The notes under the pieces are model-generated. The model did not search any database. It had not been told where the DNA came from and saw only the letters and a program-made list of their open reading frames with translations. 8,422 bases of DNA from Rikenellaceae bacterium. GTDB taxonomy: Bacteria; Bacteroidota; Bacteroidia; Bacteroidales; UBA932. A program made the position numbers and the translations under genes. The stretch lies in contig CAAGIL010000196.1 in assembly GCA_900769905.1 (NCBI GenBank), forward strand, positions 1-8,422. Reading direction: 5' to 3'. Of the stretch, positions 6,337 through 8,422 are shown piece after piece; within the stretch, counting starts at the first letter, position 1, and the number at the start of each line of letters is the position of its first letter.

Positions 6337-7590
6337 TTACTCGCGTATTGCTGCGATGCCAGGGAGCTCCTTGCCTTCGAGGGCCTCGAGCATTGCACCA
6401 CCGCCGGTGGATACATAGCTGACCTTATTGGCGTAGCCCATCTGGGTAACGGCTGCAACTGAGTCACCGCCTCCGACGAGGGAGTAAGCTCCGTTTGAAG
6501 TAGCCTCGGCGAGGTCTTCGGCAATCTGGAGAGTACCCTTTGCGAAAGCAGGCATCTCGAATACGCCTACAGGACCGTTCCAGAGTATGGTCTTGGAACC
6601 GAGGATGACCTTCTTCCAGGTCTCCAGGGACTCGCCGGCTGCGTCCATACCTTCCCATCCCTCAGGAATGTCGTTGGAAGGAACGCACTTGGTATTGGCA
6701 TCGTTGCTGAAGTTGTCAGCGATGACGGTCTCGGTGGAGAGGTAGATGTTCACGCCCTTCTCCTTTGCCTTTGCAAGGATTTCGAGAGCCTGAGGCATAA
6801 GTTCGTCCTCGTGGAGGGATTTGCCGATCTTTCCGCCCTGAGCCTTGATGAAGGTGTAGCCCATACCGCCGCCGATGATGAGGTTGTCAACCTTGTCGAG
6901 CATGTTCTCGAGAACTGCGAGCTTGGAAGAAACCTTGGAACCGCCGATGATGGCAGTGAAAGGATGCTGGGCGTTCTTGAGCACGTTGTCGATGGCCTTG
7001 ATCTCGCCTTCCATCAGGTAGCCGAACATCTTGTCATTAGGGAAGTACTTGGCGATGAGGGCGGTGGAAGCGTGAGCGCGGTGAGCGGTACCGAAAGCGT
7101 CGTTGATGTAGCAGTCAGCGTAGGAAGCGAGGGTCTTCACGAACTCCTTCTGGCTCTCCTTTACGGCTGCCTTGGCTGCCTTCTTCTCCTCGTCGCTTGC
7201 ATCCTCTGCGAGTCCGCGAGGCTTGCCTTCCTCCTCAGCATAGAAGCGGAGGTTCTCGAGAAGCAGGGCCTCACCCGGCTTGAGTTCGGCAACTTCAGTC
7301 TGTGCCTTCTGGCAGTCGGCTGCGAACTTTACAGGAACGCCGAGGCACTCGGAAACGTGAGCCACGATGTGCTTGAGAGAGAATTTGTCAGTCACTCCCT
7401 TCGGACGTCCGAGGTGGGACATGATGATGAGAGCTCCGCCGCCTGCAAGAACCTTCTTCAGGGTAGGGATGGCTGCACGGATGCGGGTATCATCCGTAAT
7501 TTCGAAATTCTCATTGAGAGGAACGTTGAAGTCTACGCGAACGATGGCTTTCTTGCCCGCGAAATCATAAGAGTCAATGTGTTGCTGCAT
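6337..7590 (-). CDS. pgk: Phosphoglycerate kinase
   Basis: A 417-residue phosphoglycerate kinase, which transfers the acyl-phosphate of 1,3-bisphosphoglycerate to ADP in glycolysis and runs in reverse in gluconeogenesis. The N-terminal substrate domain shows VRVDFNVPL (17-25), SHLGRP (58-63), ENLRFY and NDAFGTAHRAHAS (~163-175). GGSKVSSKL and GGGMGYTF follow. The nucleotide domain has NGPVGVFE, VGGGDSVAAV (~372-381) and STGGGAMLE (~394-402). Between ENLRFY and the NDAFGTAHR motif lies an Ala/Lys/Glu-rich insert of about 30 residues (~119-148), absent from typical shorter bacterial PGKs. The start at 7590 gives the normal N-terminus. The frame stays open upstream to 8322, but that part is antisense to the methyltransferase gene. 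It is probably monocistronic, with its own promoter box and terminator. No Shine-Dalgarno is visible. Confidence 0.98.
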   Translation of the reverse strand: MQQHIDSYDFAGKKAIVRVDFNVPLNENFEITDDTRIRAAIPTLKKVLAGGGALIIMSHLGRPKGVTDKFSLKHIVAHVSECLGVPVKFAADCQKAQTEVAELKPGEALLLENLRFYAEEEGKPRGLAEDASDEEKKAAKAAVKESQKEFVKTLASYADCYINDAFGTAHRAHASTALIAKYFPNDKMFGYLMEGEIKAIDNVLKNAQHPFTAIIGGSKVSSKLAVLENMLDKVDNLIIGGGMGYTFIKAQGGKIGKSLHEDELMPQALEILAKAKEKGVNIYLSTETVIADNFSNDANTKCVPSNDIPEGWEGMDAAGESLETWKKVILGSKTILWNGPVGVFEMPAFAKGTLQIAEDLAEATSNGAYSLVGGGDSVAAVTQMGYANKVSYVSTGGGAMLEALEGKELPGIAAIRE

Positions 7591-7622
7591 AATGATATAG
7601 AGTATAATTATATTCCAGACTG

Positions 7623-7630
7623 CAAAGTTA
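7623..7630 (-). promoter_or_regulatory. -7 promoter element for pgk
   Basis: The minus strand reads TAACTTTG, an exact TAnnTTTG. It predicts a start near 7617-7619 and a leader of about 28 bases before ATG 7590. No clear -33 element is seen. The opposing methyltransferase box is 13 bp away. Confidence 0.6.
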
Positions 7631-7643
7631 GCAATTTTATCAA

Positions 7644-7651
7644 TATCTTTG
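7644..7651 (+). promoter_or_regulatory. -7 promoter element for the methyltransferase gene
   Basis: TATCTTTG is an exact TAnnTTTG on the plus strand, with a predicted start near 7655-7657 and a leader of about 16 bases before ATG 7672. Its -33 region would overlap the pgk -7 box. Confidence 0.6.
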
Positions 7652-7671
7652 CATTCTAATCGGAAAATGAT

Positions 7672-8422
7672 ATGACTGAATATCCTGGCACTTTTTGGAA
7701 AGATTACGAACTCATAGATTCGGGAGACGGCGAGAAACTGGAAAGGTTCGGCGAGTACCGAATCATTAGACCGGAGCCCAAAGCTCTGTGGACCAAGTCG
7801 TTGAGCGCAGCCGAATGGAACAGGCTCGCACATACGCGCTTCCGTCCGGGGGCCGGTTTCGGCAAGGCGGGCAAGGAAGACAGCGGCACCTGGGAAAGGC
7901 TCAGGCGCAGCGAGGACCAGTGGTACATACGCTACCCCGGTTCTCCTGACGGCCCGGAATTCACCCTCAGGCTCGGGCTCACATCCTTCAAGCACGTGGG
8001 CGTTTTCCCGGAACAGGCACCGAACTGGGAATACATATACTCGAGTACCAGGGCACTGGCTGCATCCGGGCGCAAGCCCAAGGTCCTGAACCTGTTTGCA
8101 TACACGGGAGCCGCATCCCTTGCGGCGAAGGCGGCGGGAGCGGATGTCACCCACCTCGATTCGGTGAGGCAGGTGGTCACCTGGGCACGCGGCAATATGG
8201 AGAAATCCGGGCTCGACGGCATACGCTGGATAGTTGAGGATGCGATGAAATTCGCCAGGCGCGAGGAGCGCAGGGGCAATGTGTACGACGGCATAATAAT
8301 GGATCCGCCGGCATACGGCCACGGCCCCGACGGGGAGAAGTGGAAGCTCGACGAGTGCCTCTTCGAGATGATGAAGTCCGTCAATTCCATACTTGCTCCG
8401 AGGAACAGCTTCCTGGTGCTGA
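7672..8422 (+). CDS. SAM-dependent methyltransferase, RlmI/RlmK-like (partial, 3' end outside window)
   Basis: An open frame of 250 codons that runs off the right edge. The first ~110 residues form a basic, Trp-rich N-terminal region with no motif I recognise. A class I Rossmann methyltransferase domain follows, with the SAM-binding motif LNLFAYTGAAS (139-149), an acidic HLDS after the next strand, and the catalytic-type motif MDPPAYGHG (~210-218). DPPxY and the NLFAYTG form are typical of the RlmI/RlmK/YccW group of 23S rRNA cytosine or guanine methyltransferases. An rRNA target is therefore likely but not shown; other substrates are possible. ATG 7672 is chosen because an ATG at 7667 leads to a stop after two codons. 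No Shine-Dalgarno is visible. It diverges from pgk across an 81 bp gap holding both promoter boxes. The end of the protein cannot be judged. Confidence 0.85.
   Translation, partial: MTEYPGTFWKDYELIDSGDGEKLERFGEYRIIRPEPKALWTKSLSAAEWNRLAHTRFRPGAGFGKAGKEDSGTWERLRRSEDQWYIRYPGSPDGPEFTLRLGLTSFKHVGVFPEQAPNWEYIYSSTRALAASGRKPKVLNLFAYTGAASLAAKAAGADVTHLDSVRQVVTWARGNMEKSGLDGIRWIVEDAMKFARREERRGNVYDGIIMDPPAYGHGPDGEKWKLDECLFEMMKSVNSILAPRNSFLVL

Noticed and set aside
6811..7659. 282-codon plus-strand frame opposite pgk
   Set aside because: It is a shadow of pgk with no motif and no promoter or ribosome binding site of its own.
7591..8322. N-terminal extension of the pgk frame by 244 codons
   Set aside because: The extra part is antisense to the methyltransferase gene and crosses both promoter boxes. 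PGK has its normal length and N-terminus from 7590.
1..8422. Mobile element, CRISPR array, prophage, toxin-antitoxin or defence system
   Set aside because: No transposase, integrase, direct-repeat array or nuclease-like gene is present. Nearly all DNA is accounted for by housekeeping genes and short intergenic regions.

Overview
The window looks like ordinary chromosome from a member of the Bacteroidota, most likely order Bacteroidales. Three things point there. The core genes (LepA, PGK, split transketolase) have the character expected of that group. Start codons mostly lack Shine-Dalgarno sequences. Intergenic regions carry perfect matches to the Bacteroidetes -7 promoter element TAnnTTTG. 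Coding sequence is moderately GC-rich and intergenic DNA is AT-rich. I cannot assign a genus.

Layout. Bases 1-20 are the 3' end of a 16S rRNA gene with an intact CCTCC anti-Shine-Dalgarno. A short spacer, tRNA-Ile(GAT) and tRNA-Ala(TGC) follow. The expected 23S rRNA does not come next: a strong intrinsic terminator lies 3 bp past tRNA-Ala, with a promoter-like element directly behind it and then a large membrane-bound acyltransferase gene (330-2156). Its 3' end overlaps, tail to tail, a small YqaA/DedA-type membrane protein gene on the minus strand, which lies 26 bp downstream of lepA (elongation factor 4). lepA and a split transketolase (two plus-strand genes, N-terminal and C-terminal halves) diverge from a compact double promoter. 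The transketolase operon and the convergent pgk gene share a bidirectional terminator. pgk in turn diverges from a SAM-dependent methyltransferase gene that runs off the right edge.

Functionally the window mixes translation or RNA functions (16S rRNA, tRNAs, LepA, methyltransferase), central carbon metabolism (transketolase, phosphoglycerate kinase) and envelope functions (acyltransferase, YqaA). I see no mobile element, CRISPR array, prophage or defence system. The most interesting points are the 16S-tRNA-tRNA cluster that terminates without 23S, the acyltransferase fused to a polytopic membrane domain with an altered HX4D motif, and two divergent promoter pairs with almost identical geometry.
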